Part shown: piece after piece, positions 25,531-36,455 of the stretch
Position numbering within the stretch: the stretch's first letter is position 1
How the letters are laid out: every line of letters starts with the position of its first letter
Origin: Sphingopyxis sp. LC363
GTDB lineage: Bacteria > Pseudomonadota > Alphaproteobacteria > Sphingomonadales > Sphingomonadaceae
NCBI RefSeq assembly: GCF_000756385.1
Contig: NZ_JNFC01000072.1
Span: 62,001 to 126,000, forward strand
Length of the DNA stretch: 64,000 bases
Reading direction: 5' to 3'
Position numbers and translations under genes: made by a program
Notes under the pieces: generated by a model
The model's input: only the letters and a program-made list of their open reading frames with translations
What the model was told of the DNA's origin: nothing
Databases searched by the model: none

Positions 25531-25668
25531 GATCCTCCCTGCCGCGAAGCGGTGGGGAGGGGGACCGCCGCGAAGCGGTGGTGGAGGGGCAGCGACGTTG
25601 CGCCATTGGCCCCTCCGTCAGCGGCTACGCCGCTGCCACCTCCCCATGCCTGCGGCACAGGGAGGATC
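25531..25668. repeat. Palindromic repeat, family B copy 1
   Basis: The unit starts GATCCTCCCTGCCGCGAAGC and ends with CACAGGGAGGATC, so its outer ends are inverted. Inside are GGTGGGGAGGGGGACCG and CCACCTCCCCAT, also complementary. A second copy with the same arms lies at 63346-63484. It fills the gap between the small membrane protein and the alpha/beta hydrolase. Confidence 0.88.
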
Positions 25669-25674
25669 ATTTCG

Positions 25675-26331
25675 TCAGCGGATCGGCGAATCGGGCGCGA
25701 GGCGCATATCCAGATAGTTATCGAGCGACTTCATCAGCTGGTCGAGCTCATGCTCGAAGAAATGATTCGCGCGCGGGATTTCGTCGTGATGGATCGTGAT
25801 GCCCTTTTGCGTTCGCAGCTTGTCGACCAGCTTCTGCACCGCGCTCGGCGGCACGATCTCGTCCTGCCCGCCCGCGACGATGATGCCCGACGAGGGGCAG
25901 GGGGCGAGGAAGCTGAAGTCGTACATGTTCGCCGGCGGCGCGACCGACAGGAAGCCGCGGATTTCGGGGCGGCGCATCAAGAGCTGCATGCCGATCCACG
26001 CGCCGAAGCTGAAGCCTGCGATCCAGGTGGTCTGCGCTTCGGGATGGATCGACTGGACCCAGTCGAGCGCCGAGGCGGCATCGGAGAGTTCGCCGATCCC
26101 GTTGTCGAACGTGCCCTGGCTGCGGCCGACGCCGCGGAAGTTGAAGCGCAGCACCGCGAAACCGCGCGCGACGAAGCTCTTGTACATCGCCTGGGTGATG
26201 CGGTCGTTCATCGTCCCGCCGCCCTGCGGGTGCGGGTGCAGGATCAGCGCGACCGGCGCGCGTGGACGCGGCGGGGGGGAGAAACGGCCTTCGATGCGGC
26301 CCTCGGGGCCGGGGAAAATGACGTCGGGCAT
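25675..26331 (-). CDS. Alpha/beta hydrolase
   Basis: The 218-residue protein has the alpha/beta-hydrolase core: LILHPHPQGGG (oxyanion region), FNFRGVGRSQG, the nucleophile elbow GFSFGAWIG with Ser, and PRANHFFEHEL with the catalytic His. It has no signal peptide. The short, lid-poor form resembles the YfhR/YtxM-type small esterases often annotated as dienelactone hydrolase-like; the substrate is unknown. It is divergent from the cysteine desulfurase gene. The ATG at 26331 is preferred because upstream residues lack family features. Confidence 0.85.
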   Translation of the reverse strand: MPDVIFPGPEGRIEGRFSPPPRPRAPVALILHPHPQGGGTMNDRITQAMYKSFVARGFAVLRFNFRGVGRSQGTFDNGIGELSDAASALDWVQSIHPEAQTTWIAGFSFGAWIGMQLLMRRPEIRGFLSVAPPANMYDFSFLAPCPSSGIIVAGGQDEIVPPSAVQKLVDKLRTQKGITIHHDEIPRANHFFEHELDQLMKSLDNYLDMRLAPDSPIR

Positions 26332-26471
26332 GGGCGCACCTTCTATATGTCTTGGGCTTGCCAGTGATTCGCCGAGGGGCGGGGTGGCGGAGCGAGATTG
26401 GCGCCTATATAGAAAATAGGTCTCAACATGCAACTTTTGCGAATCTTTCGCAATAAGGACTTTCGCGCCGG

Positions 26472-27563
26472 ATGATTTACCTCGACTATCAAGCCACTAC
26501 GCCGCTCGCTCCCGAGGCGCGCGAGGCGATGCTGCGCTGGCTCGAGGGGGCTGGTGAGGGCGATAGTTTTGCGAATCCCTCGAGCACGCACAAGGCCGGC
26601 CGCGCCGCCGCAGCAGCGGTCGAGGTCGCGCGCGACCAGGTCGCGGCGCTGCTACCGAAGGGCGGGCGCGTCTTCTTTACCTCGGGCGCGACCGAGGCGC
26701 TCAACTGGGCGCTGCTGCGCGGCGCGGAGGTCATGCCGGGCGGCGTCGCGGGGCTGAGCATCGAACATGCAGCCTCGCTGCAATGCCTCGAAAGGCTGAA
26801 TGCGACGATCCTCCCGGCCGACGGCGAAGGGCTGGCCCTGCCGCCCGATGACGCACTGATCCCGGAAGGCGGCGTCGTCGCGGCGATGCTCGTCAACAAC
26901 GAGGTCGGCACGATCCAGCCCGTCGCGGATTTCGCCGCGGCGGCGCATGCGAAGAACAGCCTGCTGCTCTGCGATGCGGTGCAGGGCTACGGCCGCGTCG
27001 CCATTCCCGACGGCCCCGATCTGATCGCGATATCGGCGCACAAGATCCACGGACCCAAGGGCATCGGCGCGCTGTGGGTCCGGGACGGCGTCGACCTGCC
27101 GCCGCTGATGTTCGGCGGCGCGCAGGAGCAGGGGATGCGTTCGGGCACCGTTTCGCCCGCGCTCTGCGCCGGCTTCGGCGCCGCCGCCGCGCTCGCCGCC
27201 GAACGCTTCGACAAGGACGCCGCGCATGTCGAGCGGCTCTGGTCGCTCGCGCGCGATATGCTCCCCGAATGGACGCTGAATGGCGCCGAAAACCCGCGCT
27301 ACCACGGCAATCTCAACGTCCGGCGCGACGGCGTGAACGGCCTCCGCCTGATGTCCGACGCGCGCGACGTTGCTTTTTCGCTCGGCAGCGCCTGCGGTAG
27401 CGGTTCGGGCAAGGTCAGCCATGTGCTGCGCGCGATGGGGATCGGCGAAGCCGACGCGCGCGCGTCGATCCGGCTTGGCTGGGGGCGCTATACGAGCGAG
27501 CGGGAACTGCGCGAGGGTCTGAATGCGATCAAGGACGCCGCGCGATTGCAGGGCGTGAACTGA
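26472..27563 (+). CDS. Cysteine desulfurase (NifS/IscS family)
   Basis: The 363-residue PLP enzyme removes sulfur from cysteine for Fe-S cluster or other thio-cofactor synthesis. Marks are MIYLDYQATTPLAPEA, FTSGATEALN, NNEVGTIQPV, the PLP lysine in SAHKIHGPKG and the active-site Cys in LGSACGSGSGKVSHVLRA. It directly abuts a 2Fe-2S ferredoxin gene (stop and ATG share a base at 27563), so sulfur delivery and electron supply are probably coupled. It is a stand-alone pair; no IscU, IscA or SUF gene is present. Confidence 0.95.
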   Translation: MIYLDYQATTPLAPEAREAMLRWLEGAGEGDSFANPSSTHKAGRAAAAAVEVARDQVAALLPKGGRVFFTSGATEALNWALLRGAEVMPGGVAGLSIEHAASLQCLERLNATILPADGEGLALPPDDALIPEGGVVAAMLVNNEVGTIQPVADFAAAAHAKNSLLLCDAVQGYGRVAIPDGPDLIAISAHKIHGPKGIGALWVRDGVDLPPLMFGGAQEQGMRSGTVSPALCAGFGAAAALAAERFDKDAAHVERLWSLARDMLPEWTLNGAENPRYHGNLNVRRDGVNGLRLMSDARDVAFSLGSACGSGSGKVSHVLRAMGIGEADARASIRLGWGRYTSERELREGLNAIKDAARLQGVN

Positions 27564-27898
27564 TGCGCGTCACCTTCATCCACGCCGACGGCAAGGCGCG
27601 CACCGAGGCCGAGGCGCAGGCCGGCGACATATTGCTCGACGTCGCGCAGGCGCATTTGATGCCGCTCGAAGGCACGTGTGAGGGCCAAATGGCCTGCTCG
27701 ACCTGCCACGTCATTGTGGCGAAAGAGGATTTCGACCGCCTGCCGCCCGCGAGCGAGATGGAGGAAGATATGCTCGACCTCGCCGCCGGGGTGCGCCGCA
27801 CCAGCCGCCTGTCGTGTCAGATCGTGCTGACCGACGATCTCGACGGGCTGACCGTCCATATCCCGGCCGAAAGCCGCAATATGCAGGGACCGCGCTAG
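27563..27898 (+). CDS. 2Fe-2S ferredoxin, adrenodoxin type
   Basis: The 111-residue protein has the vertebrate-type [2Fe-2S] motif GTCEGQMACSTCH (Cys-x5-Cys-x2-Cys) with the fourth Cys in TSRLSCQIVLT. The acidic helix EMEEDMLDLAAG is the usual partner-docking surface. It follows the cysteine desulfurase without a gap, which fits an ISC-type electron donor role. Length is normal for the family. Confidence 0.93.
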   Translation: MRVTFIHADGKARTEAEAQAGDILLDVAQAHLMPLEGTCEGQMACSTCHVIVAKEDFDRLPPASEMEEDMLDLAAGVRRTSRLSCQIVLTDDLDGLTVHIPAESRNMQGPR

Positions 27899-27906
27899 CC
27901 CGTTTT

Positions 27907-27984
27907 CGTCATCCCGGCGAAGGCCGGGATCTCGCCGAGGCGTCAGGGCGCGAGGTCGAGATTCCGGCCTTCGCCGGAATGACG
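27907..27984. repeat. Palindromic repeat, family C copy 1
   Basis: The left arm CGTCATCCCGGCGAAGGCCG and the right arm CCGGCCTTCGCCGGAATGAC are inverted copies. A matching copy is at 57370-57446. It lies just after the ferredoxin stop codon and before the SRP RNA gene. Repeats with this core are scattered in many alphaproteobacterial genomes. Confidence 0.88.
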
Positions 27985-28040
27985 AAGTGGAGGGTTGGGG
28001 CCACCGCTTGCATTTCCCCGCGCTCCTCGCCATATGCGCA

Positions 28041-28135
28041 GCGGAAGTCGGGCGGACGTGGTCTTCGCCAACCCGGTCAGGTCCGGAAGGAAGCAGCCGC
28101 AACGAATTCGCCGCGGGTCGTTCCGGCTTCCACCC
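28041..28135 (+). ncRNA. ffs: Signal recognition particle RNA, small bacterial type (4.5S)
   Basis: The invariant domain IV is present: GGTCAGGTCCGGAAGGAAGC followed by AGCC, containing the Ffh-binding tetraloop and symmetric loop. The flanks close into a long hairpin: GGAAGTCGG at 28043-28051 pairs with CCGGCTTCC at 28123-28131. The position immediately before dnaX is typical for alphaproteobacteria. The exact ends are estimated from the helix. Confidence 0.93.
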
Positions 28136-28180
28136 ATTTCCCCCTTCGACAAGACCGCAGCGTCCCCCTAAGACGGGGCC

Positions 28181-29884
28181 ATGGACGATTCCGCCGACGA
28201 CGATACCCCGATGCTGGGAATGGATCTGCCCGAGACGGTGCCGCAGGCGTCATCGGGTCCCTACCGCGTCCTTGCCCGCAAATATCGCCCGCAGACCTTC
28301 GCCGAACTGATCGGTCAGGACGCGATGGTGCGCACGCTCGGCAATGCGATCGCGCGCGACCGGCTGGCGCACGCCTTTTTGATGACCGGCGTGCGCGGGG
28401 TCGGCAAGACGTCGACCGCGCGCCTGATCGCCAAAGCCTTGAACTGCATCGGTCCCGACGGGCAGGGCGGGCCGACGATCGACCCATGCGGCGTGTGCGA
28501 GCCGTGCCGCGCGATCACCGAAGGCCGCCATATCGACGTGATCGAAATGGACGCCGCGTCGAACACCGGCGTCGACGATGTGCGCGAGATTATCGAGGCC
28601 GTGCGCTATGCCGCGGTGTCGGCGCGCTACAAGATCTACATCATCGACGAAGTGCATATGTTGTCGCGCAACGCGTTCAACGCATTGCTGAAAACATTGG
28701 AAGAGCCGCCGCCGCACGTCAAATTCCTGTTCGCGACGACCGAAGTGAACAAGGTGCCGGTGACGGTGCTGTCGCGCTGCCAGCGATTCGACCTTCGCCG
28801 CATCACCCCCGACATGCTCTTCGCGCATTTCAGCGCGATCCTGCAGAAGGAAGGCGTCGAGGCCGAGGCGCCGGCGATCTGGCTGATCGCCAACGCCGCC
28901 GAGGGATCGGTGCGCGACGGCCTGTCGATCCTCGACCAGGCGATCGCGCACGCCGATCTCGACGGCGGGGGAAAGATCAGTGCCGATCAGGTTCGCGTGA
29001 TGCTCGGCCTCTCCGATCGCACGTCGATCGCGCAGTTGATGGCGACGATCTTGGGCGGCGACGCGGGTGGCGCGATCGACTTGGCGCGGTCGCAATATGC
29101 GCTTGGGATCGAGCCTGTCGCGATGGTGCGCGGGTTGATGGACCTGACGCATGCGATCACGCTGGCAAAGGTCTCGCGCCACGACGACCCCGCGCTTGCT
29201 GCATCGGACCGCGAACGCATCGGCGACTGGGCGCAAAAGCTCGGTTTCGCGCCGCTCAATCGCCTCTGGCAGCTCTTGCTCAAGGGGCATGAAGAGGTGC
29301 TGCGCGCGAACAATCCGCTCGAACATCTCGAAATGCTGCTGCTGCGCGTGATCTACGCCGCGTCGATGCCCGATCCGGGCGAGCTTGCGAAGCTGCTCGA
29401 AAAGGGCGGTGTGCCGGCGACGCCGATGGTCGCGCCCGCGGCGCCTTCGGCGCAAAGCGATACTTCCGTGGCATCGCCCGCAGAAGCGCCCGCGGCCGAA
29501 ATGCCGGCTTCGGCGCTGACGATCGCGCAAATTCACCAACTCCTCGAAAGCTCGGGCAATCATCAGCTTGCGCGTCAAGTTTATGACGATCTCAAGCTTG
29601 TCGAGCTCGAGCCCGGCCTACTCGTCTACGCACCGGTTCCCGCGCTCGACGGCGATTTCGCGCGGCGGCTTGGCGAGGCGCTGCTGAGCCACACCGGCAG
29701 CCGCTGGCAGGTGCGGCCGGGCGAGGGTGACGCGCGGCCGAGTCTTGGGCAGGTGCGGCAGGCGAAGCTCGACGATAATGATGCGCGAATCCGCGAATTG
29801 CCTGTCGTAAAGGCCGCCCTGACCGCTTTTCCCGAGGCGAGGCTTGTCGAAGACGACGACAATCGCCATAGGTCGAACCTATGA
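28181..29884 (+). CDS. dnaX: DNA polymerase III subunit gamma/tau
   Basis: This 567-residue clamp-loader ATPase has KYRPQTFAELIGQ, the Walker A motif GVRGVGKTSTA, a zinc-binding group of Cys residues (NCIGP, PCGVCEPC), the Walker B/DExH motif IIDEVHMLS, and the sensor region RCQRFDLRR. A Pro/Ala-rich linker near residues 405-445 leads to the tau-type C-terminal domain. It is followed by ybaB with an ATGA overlap, the standard dnaX-ybaB order. I saw no obvious slippery A run for programmed frameshifting to gamma. Confidence 0.98.
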   Translation: MDDSADDDTPMLGMDLPETVPQASSGPYRVLARKYRPQTFAELIGQDAMVRTLGNAIARDRLAHAFLMTGVRGVGKTSTARLIAKALNCIGPDGQGGPTIDPCGVCEPCRAITEGRHIDVIEMDAASNTGVDDVREIIEAVRYAAVSARYKIYIIDEVHMLSRNAFNALLKTLEEPPPHVKFLFATTEVNKVPVTVLSRCQRFDLRRITPDMLFAHFSAILQKEGVEAEAPAIWLIANAAEGSVRDGLSILDQAIAHADLDGGGKISADQVRVMLGLSDRTSIAQLMATILGGDAGGAIDLARSQYALGIEPVAMVRGLMDLTHAITLAKVSRHDDPALAASDRERIGDWAQKLGFAPLNRLWQLLLKGHEEVLRANNPLEHLEMLLLRVIYAASMPDPGELAKLLEKGGVPATPMVAPAAPSAQSDTSVASPAEAPAAEMPASALTIAQIHQLLESSGNHQLARQVYDDLKLVELEPGLLVYAPVPALDGDFARRLGEALLSHTGSRWQVRPGEGDARPSLGQVRQAKLDDNDARIRELPVVKAALTAFPEARLVEDDDNRHRSNL

Positions 29885-30216
29885 AATCGATCGAAGAAAT
29901 GATGAAGGCGGCGCAGGAAGCCGCCGCCACCGTGCAGGCGCAGATGCAGGAGGCGCAGGCGAAGCTCGACAGCGTCGAGGTCGAAGGCGTGTCGGGCGGC
30001 GGTCTGGTGAAGATCACCGCGACCGCGAAGGGCCGCATCAAGGCGATCCACATCGACGACAGCCTCATCGTTCCTTCGGACAAACAGATGCTCGAGGATT
30101 TGCTCGCCGCCGCGTTCAACGACGCGCGCGAAAAAGCCGATGCCGCGAGCAATGAGGAAATGGGCAAGATGACGAGCGGCCTGCCGCTCCCCCCGGGTTT
30201 CAAGCTGCCGTTCTGA
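29881..30216 (+). CDS. ybaB: YbaB/EbfC family nucleoid-associated protein
   Basis: The 111-residue protein has the family pattern: an N-terminal helix rich in Met, Gln and Glu (MMKAAQEAAATVQAQMQEAQ), the strand core GVSGGGLVKITATAKGRI and the C-terminal helix ending GLPLPPGFKLPF. It is a DNA-binding dimer of the nucleoid. Its ATG overlaps the dnaX stop, so the two are translationally coupled. Confidence 0.95.
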   Translation: MKSIEEMMKAAQEAAATVQAQMQEAQAKLDSVEVEGVSGGGLVKITATAKGRIKAIHIDDSLIVPSDKQMLEDLLAAAFNDAREKADAASNEEMGKMTSGLPLPPGFKLPF

Positions 30217-30221
30217 TTATC

Positions 30222-30335
30222 CGTCGCCCCCGCGAAGGGCGACCAGAGTCACGTGCCTCTGGGAGCGGCCGCCGTCGCTTTACGTTGCGGCGCAGTATCA
30301 GGCCGATAGCGGCCCCCGCCTTCGCGGGGGCGACG
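30222..30335. repeat. Palindromic repeat, family D
   Basis: The ends CGTCGCCCCCGCGAAGG and GCCTTCGCGGGGGCGACG are inverted copies of each other around an 80-base centre. The element starts five bases after the ybaB stop, so it may act as a 3' hairpin. Only this copy was found in the window. Confidence 0.8.
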
Positions 30336-30362
30336 TTATTCTTCCTGTTCAGCACTCCTACA

Positions 30363-30389
30363 TTGAATGCGTGCGAAGTTACGCCATAT
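30363..30389 (+). promoter_or_regulatory. Candidate heat-shock (RpoH, sigma-32) promoter of lon
   Basis: TTGAA (30363-30367) and CGCCATAT (30382-30389) resemble the CTTGAA and CCCATNT elements of RpoH promoters with suitable spacing, about 65 bases upstream of the lon ATG. lon is a classic heat-shock gene. The match is by eye and not scored. Confidence 0.45.
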
Positions 30390-30453
30390 TAGCGACGAAC
30401 CACCTATAAGAAAGGGCGGTGCGCCCGGTCGCGGGGCCCGCCCAGGAGCCGTA

Positions 30454-32850
<2,397 letters not shown>

Positions 32851-32929
32851 GGCGCCGCCGCTCGGGGGCGTTTCACCCCAAATTCGTCGCAAAATCGACG
32901 TTTTGGAACGTTTTTCGCCCTTTTTTGCT

Positions 32930-32958
32930 TTGACAAGACAGGGGCAAACATCGTTAGT
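32930..32958 (+). promoter_or_regulatory. Candidate sigma-70-type promoter of hup
   Basis: A perfect TTGACA (32930-32935) follows a T-rich stretch; a -10-like GTTAGT/TTAGTG lies 17-18 bases downstream. The -10 match is poor, as is usual in this group. It lies about 60-90 bases upstream of the hup ATG at 33019. Confidence 0.5.
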
Positions 32959-33018
32959 GGCGCGCCATGGCTTCGGGCCATGAGAATCATTCAACCATAA
33001 TGCAGGGGTTCCTTAGGC

Positions 33019-33291
33019 ATGAACAAACAAGACCTGATCGCCGCCGTCGCCGATTCGAGCGGCCTGACCAAGGGTGATGCCAGCAAGGCCGTGGAAGCTG
33101 TCTTCGACGCGATCACCGGCTCGCTGAAGAAGGGCGGCGAAGTCCGTCTCGTCGGCTTCGGCACTTTCGCGGTCAGCAAGCGCAAGGCATCGACCGGTCG
33201 CAACCCGCGCACCGGCGAAACGATGACCATCGCGGCGTCGAACCAGCCGAAGTTCAAGGCCGGCAAGGCCCTCAAGGACGCCGTCAACTAA
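33019..33291 (+). CDS. hup: HU-family histone-like DNA-binding protein
   Basis: The 90-residue protein starts MNKQDLIAAVADSSGLTKGD and has the HU core GGEVRLVGFGTFAVSKRKAS and the DNA-binding arm GRNPRTGETMTIAAS. It is a dimeric nucleoid protein. It has its own promoter candidate and a terminator, and lies downstream of lon as in many proteobacteria. Confidence 0.98.
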   Translation: MNKQDLIAAVADSSGLTKGDASKAVEAVFDAITGSLKKGGEVRLVGFGTFAVSKRKASTGRNPRTGETMTIAASNQPKFKAGKALKDAVN

Positions 33292-33321
33292 GTTGGCCCG
33301 CGCCTTTTGGTAAAAACATCT

Positions 33322-33351
33322 CGGGCCGCGGCGCAAGCTGCGGCCCGATTT
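33322..33351 (+). terminator. Rho-independent terminator after hup
   Basis: The stem CGGGCCGC (33322-33329) pairs with GCGGCCCG (33340-33347) around a 10-base loop, followed by ATTTG. The T run is short but the stem is strong, and the position 30 bases after the hup stop fits. Confidence 0.7.
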
Positions 33352-33464
33352 GCATTACCAGTCGGTCGGTGGGCGAATTTTCGGGCAAATGGGCGTTGCA
33401 TTCACCGCGCCAGCGGCTATGGACGTCCGGCTTTCGGACGCCGGACTTCGGTTCGCACCGGGAC

Positions 33465-33539
33465 GGGCGCGTAGCTCAGCGGTAGAGCACACCCTTCACA
33501 CGGGTGGGGTCACAGGTTCAATCCCTGTCGCGCCCACCA
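33465..33539 (+). tRNA. tRNA-Val (CAC)
   Basis: The 75-base cloverleaf has acceptor arms GGGCGCG and CGCGCCC, a D arm with GTAGCTCAGCGGTAGAGCAC, the anticodon stem CACCC/GGGTG with loop TTCACAC (anticodon CAC), the T arm ACAGGTTCAATCCCTGT and an encoded CCA end. It lies between hup and a PepSY protein gene. Confidence 0.97.
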
Positions 33540-33627
33540 TGGCCCTTCGCGCCATGGTGGAAACCCGAACCGTGGCTGACCCGCCCATTCATCGCCTATT
33601 CAATGCTTTCGCGTTAGAGAAACGGCC

Positions 33628-33936
33628 ATGACCCGCACCCTGACCCTTTCGCTGATCTCCGCCCTGCTGCTGTCGGCAGGCGCCCCCGCGCTCGCGCGCG
33701 GCGACCGTGATCAGGACAATCTGCGCCAGGCCGCGGCGCAGGGGCAGGTGGTTCCGCTGAACAAGCTGGTCGCGGATATCCGTTCGCGCCCGCCCTACAA
33801 CGACATGACCTATCTTGGCGGACCGCAGTTCGATGCGGGACGGATGATCTACAAGCTCAAATTCATGGACGGCAGCCAGGTGGTCGTTGTCTATGTCGAT
33901 GCCCGCACGGGCCGGATCGTCGGCCGCAAGCCCTGA
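33628..33936 (+). CDS. Small exported PepSY-domain protein
   Basis: This 102-residue protein has a signal peptide (LTLSLISALLLSAGAPALA) and one PepSY-like domain ending VVVVYVDARTGRIVGRKP. PepSY proteins are periplasmic and are often encoded beside two-component systems; here a response regulator and sensor kinase follow 133 bases downstream. A role in tuning that sensor or in protease inhibition is inferred from family habit. Confidence 0.88.
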   Translation: MTRTLTLSLISALLLSAGAPALARGDRDQDNLRQAAAQGQVVPLNKLVADIRSRPPYNDMTYLGGPQFDAGRMIYKLKFMDGSQVVVVYVDARTGRIVGRKP

Positions 33937-34069
33937 CAAATAGTGGGTCTGGACCCCAAAAAGACCGCCCGTTTCGTCGCAACGAGATTTTGCGATGGAC
34001 GTTCGGACTTGATACACAGTCGAAACATGCGGGCCGTCCGGTTCGGTTTCGCAAAGGAAAGGCGCCTGA

Positions 34070-34732
34070 ATGCGGATTTTGATTGTCGAGGACGAACCCA
34101 CGCTGGGCCCGCAGCTCAAGGCGACGCTCGAGGGGGCTGGCTATGCCGTGGACCTCGCGACCGATGGCGAGGACGGGCATTTCCTCGGCTCGACCGAAAC
34201 CTATGACGCGGCGATCCTCGATCTCGGGCTTCCCGAAATCGACGGGCTGACCGTGCTCGACCGCTGGCGCCGCGAAAAGCGCAATTTCCCGGTGCTCGTG
34301 CTGACCGCGCGCGACAGCTGGTCGGACAAGGTCGCGGGGCTCGACGCCGGCGCCGACGACTATCTGGCCAAGCCCTTCCAGACCGAGGAGCTGATCGCTC
34401 GCCTGCGCGCGCTGATCCGCCGCGCGTCGGGCAATGCGTCGAGCGAACTGATCGCGGGCGACGTCCGTCTCGACACGCGCTCGGGCCGCGTCACGCTCGC
34501 CGGCGAGCCGGTGAAGCTGACCGCGCAGGAATATAAGCTGCTGTCCTACCTGCTCCACCACAAGGGCAAGGTCGTGTCGCGTACCGAGCTGATCGAGCAT
34601 ATCTACGATCAGGATTTCGACCGCGATTCGAATACGATCGAAGTGTTCGTCACGCGCATCCGAAAAAAATTGGGCGCCGACATCATCACGACGATCCGCG
34701 GGCTCGGCTATCAACTCGACGATCCGCAATAA
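34070..34732 (+). CDS. OmpR/PhoP-family response regulator
   Basis: The 220-residue protein has a receiver domain (acidic VEDEP, phospho-acceptor Asp51 in ILDLGLPEIDG, Lys in LAKPF) and a winged-helix DNA-binding domain (RSGRVTLAGEPVKLTAQEYKLL ... RIRKKLGAD). It is followed four bases later by its kinase gene. Similarity in style is to PhoP/QseB/PmrA-type regulators. The envelope-modification genes that follow (36456-41426) are plausible targets. Confidence 0.95.
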   Translation: MRILIVEDEPTLGPQLKATLEGAGYAVDLATDGEDGHFLGSTETYDAAILDLGLPEIDGLTVLDRWRREKRNFPVLVLTARDSWSDKVAGLDAGADDYLAKPFQTEELIARLRALIRRASGNASSELIAGDVRLDTRSGRVTLAGEPVKLTAQEYKLLSYLLHHKGKVVSRTELIEHIYDQDFDRDSNTIEVFVTRIRKKLGADIITTIRGLGYQLDDPQ

Positions 34733-34735
34733 ACC

Positions 34736-36142
34736 ATGTCGACGGCCGACGTCGCCCCGGAGGTCGAAACCGACCCGGACGCGGCAATCAAGCCCCTAGC
34801 CACGTCGGGCCGCATCACCGGCTCGCTGGCGCGGCGCATGATCGCGATCGCGGCGCTCTGGATTTCGGTGCTGCTGATCGGCGGCGGTTTCGCGCTCGAT
34901 CAGGTGCTGAAGAGCGCGATCACGCGCAATTTCGACTCGGGCCTCGAATATGTGCTGATCGCGATGATCCGCTCGTCGGAGATCGGCCCCGATGGCGAGG
35001 TGCGGCTGATCGAGCCGCTCGGCGACCAGCGCTTCCTCGAACCGTACAGCGGCCTCTATTGGCAGATCAGCGGGGGCAATCAGGAACCCTACCGCTCGCG
35101 TTCGCTGTGGGAGCGCACGTTGAAGGCGCCGACACCCCATGTCGACAACCAGATCCACACATACGACAGCAACCAGTTCCCCGACGAGGAATTGCGCGTG
35201 CTCGAACGCAATGTCATCCTGCCGGGGAGCCGGACCAATTGGCGGTACCAGATCGCGCAGTCGCGCGAGGCGCTCGATGCGCAGGTCAGCGCGGTGCGGC
35301 AGACATTGATCCCCAGCCTCGTGCTGCTCGGGCTCGGTCTCATCATCCTCGCGGCGCTCCAGACCTTCTATGGCCTGTGGCCGCTGCGCCACATCCGGCG
35401 CGCGATCGCGGCGATGCGCGGGGGGCAGAACCGCCGCGTCACCGCGCCGCTGCCGCTCGAAGTGCAGCCGATGGTTGACGAACTCAACGCGCTGCTCGCG
35501 CATAATGAGAAACAGGCCGAGGAAGCCCGGCTCCACGCCGGAAATCTCGCGCACGCGCTGAAGACCCCGCTCACTGTGCTCGTCAATAGTGCAACCAGCT
35601 CGGACAGCGAACTGGCCGAAACGGTGCGGCGCGAGGCGGCGACGATGCAGCGGCAGGTCGACCACCACCTCGCACGCGCGCGTGCGGTCGGCCGCCGCGG
35701 CGCGGCGCAGGCCCGCGCGGTGGTATGGGACAGCGTCGGCAGCGTGTCGCGCGCGGTCGCCGCGCTCTATCCCGATGTGCGGCTCGATGCCGCGGGCGAC
35801 AAGAGCGTCATTGCGCGCGTCGAGCGGCAGGATCTCGACGAACTTATCGGCAACCTGCTCGAAAATGCCGCCAAATATGGCGGGGGCAGCATCTTCGTGA
35901 CGATCGGCCGCGACGACAATATGGCCGAGATATTGGTCGAGGACGACGGCGCGGGCATCTCGCCCGCCGACCGCTCGCGTATCTTCGACCGCGGCGTGCG
36001 GCTCGACAGCGGCAAGCCGGGGACGGGGCTGGGGCTCGCGATCGTGCGCGACGTGGCGGAGATTTACGGCGGCAATATCATGCTGGAGGAGAGCGAGGAT
36101 CTGGGCGGGTTGCTGGTGCGCCTAAGGCTGCCGGCGGGGTAG
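34736..36142 (+). CDS. Sensor histidine kinase, PhoQ-like
   Basis: The 468-residue membrane kinase has two membrane segments (about residues 34-56 and 192-214) enclosing a periplasmic sensor domain of about 135 residues, a HAMP region, the phospho-acceptor His273 in NLAHALKTPLTV, and the ATPase domain with NLLENAAKYGG, DDGAGIS and GTGLGLAIV. With the response regulator at 34070 it forms one two-component system. The signal is unknown; PhoQ-type kinases answer to divalent cations, pH or cationic peptides. Confidence 0.95.
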   Translation: MSTADVAPEVETDPDAAIKPLATSGRITGSLARRMIAIAALWISVLLIGGGFALDQVLKSAITRNFDSGLEYVLIAMIRSSEIGPDGEVRLIEPLGDQRFLEPYSGLYWQISGGNQEPYRSRSLWERTLKAPTPHVDNQIHTYDSNQFPDEELRVLERNVILPGSRTNWRYQIAQSREALDAQVSAVRQTLIPSLVLLGLGLIILAALQTFYGLWPLRHIRRAIAAMRGGQNRRVTAPLPLEVQPMVDELNALLAHNEKQAEEARLHAGNLAHALKTPLTVLVNSATSSDSELAETVRREAATMQRQVDHHLARARAVGRRGAAQARAVVWDSVGSVSRAVAALYPDVRLDAAGDKSVIARVERQDLDELIGNLLENAAKYGGGSIFVTIGRDDNMAEILVEDDGAGISPADRSRIFDRGVRLDSGKPGTGLGLAIVRDVAEIYGGNIMLEESEDLGGLLVRLRLPAG

Positions 36143-36455
36143 GACCGCGTCGGATCGCAGAGTTTCTCGTGCGCTACGGAACGAACGGAAAGCCGACCGG
36201 GTGCGAAGTCATTTTGTCCAGCGACCACGACGATCTCGAGCAGATGACGTGCCGCCTGGTCGAGGCTCGCGCTCGCTTTCGGCCGGGAAAGAATGACCGC
36301 GGAGAAGCTGCCAAAACAAGGTGAACTGGCACCTCGCCGCGACGATGATCGTCTCGCCAATCGGTATCGTCGCTGCGGACCTTGCCGACAATAACGTCGA
36401 TTTAATATTCCCTTGGCGGGAAAGGGAATAGCATAGGGCATGTTCCGGGGGCGAC
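36143..36455. other. 313-base intergenic region
   Basis: No gene is supported here. A short hairpin (ATTCCCTT/AAGGGAAT, 36407-36429) without a T run lies about 30 bases upstream of the sulfatase-fold gene, after an AT-rich patch (about 36390-36410) that may hold its promoter. The rest shows no repeats or clear features. Confidence 0.5.

Noticed and set aside
27814-29292. Plus-strand frame overlapping ferredoxin end, SRP RNA and dnaX in another phase
   Set aside because: It crosses an RNA gene and a repeat, and dnaX in the correct phase has all its motifs.
33540-33627. Frame reading through tRNA-Val into the PepSY region
   Set aside because: It includes the whole tRNA gene and has no protein features.
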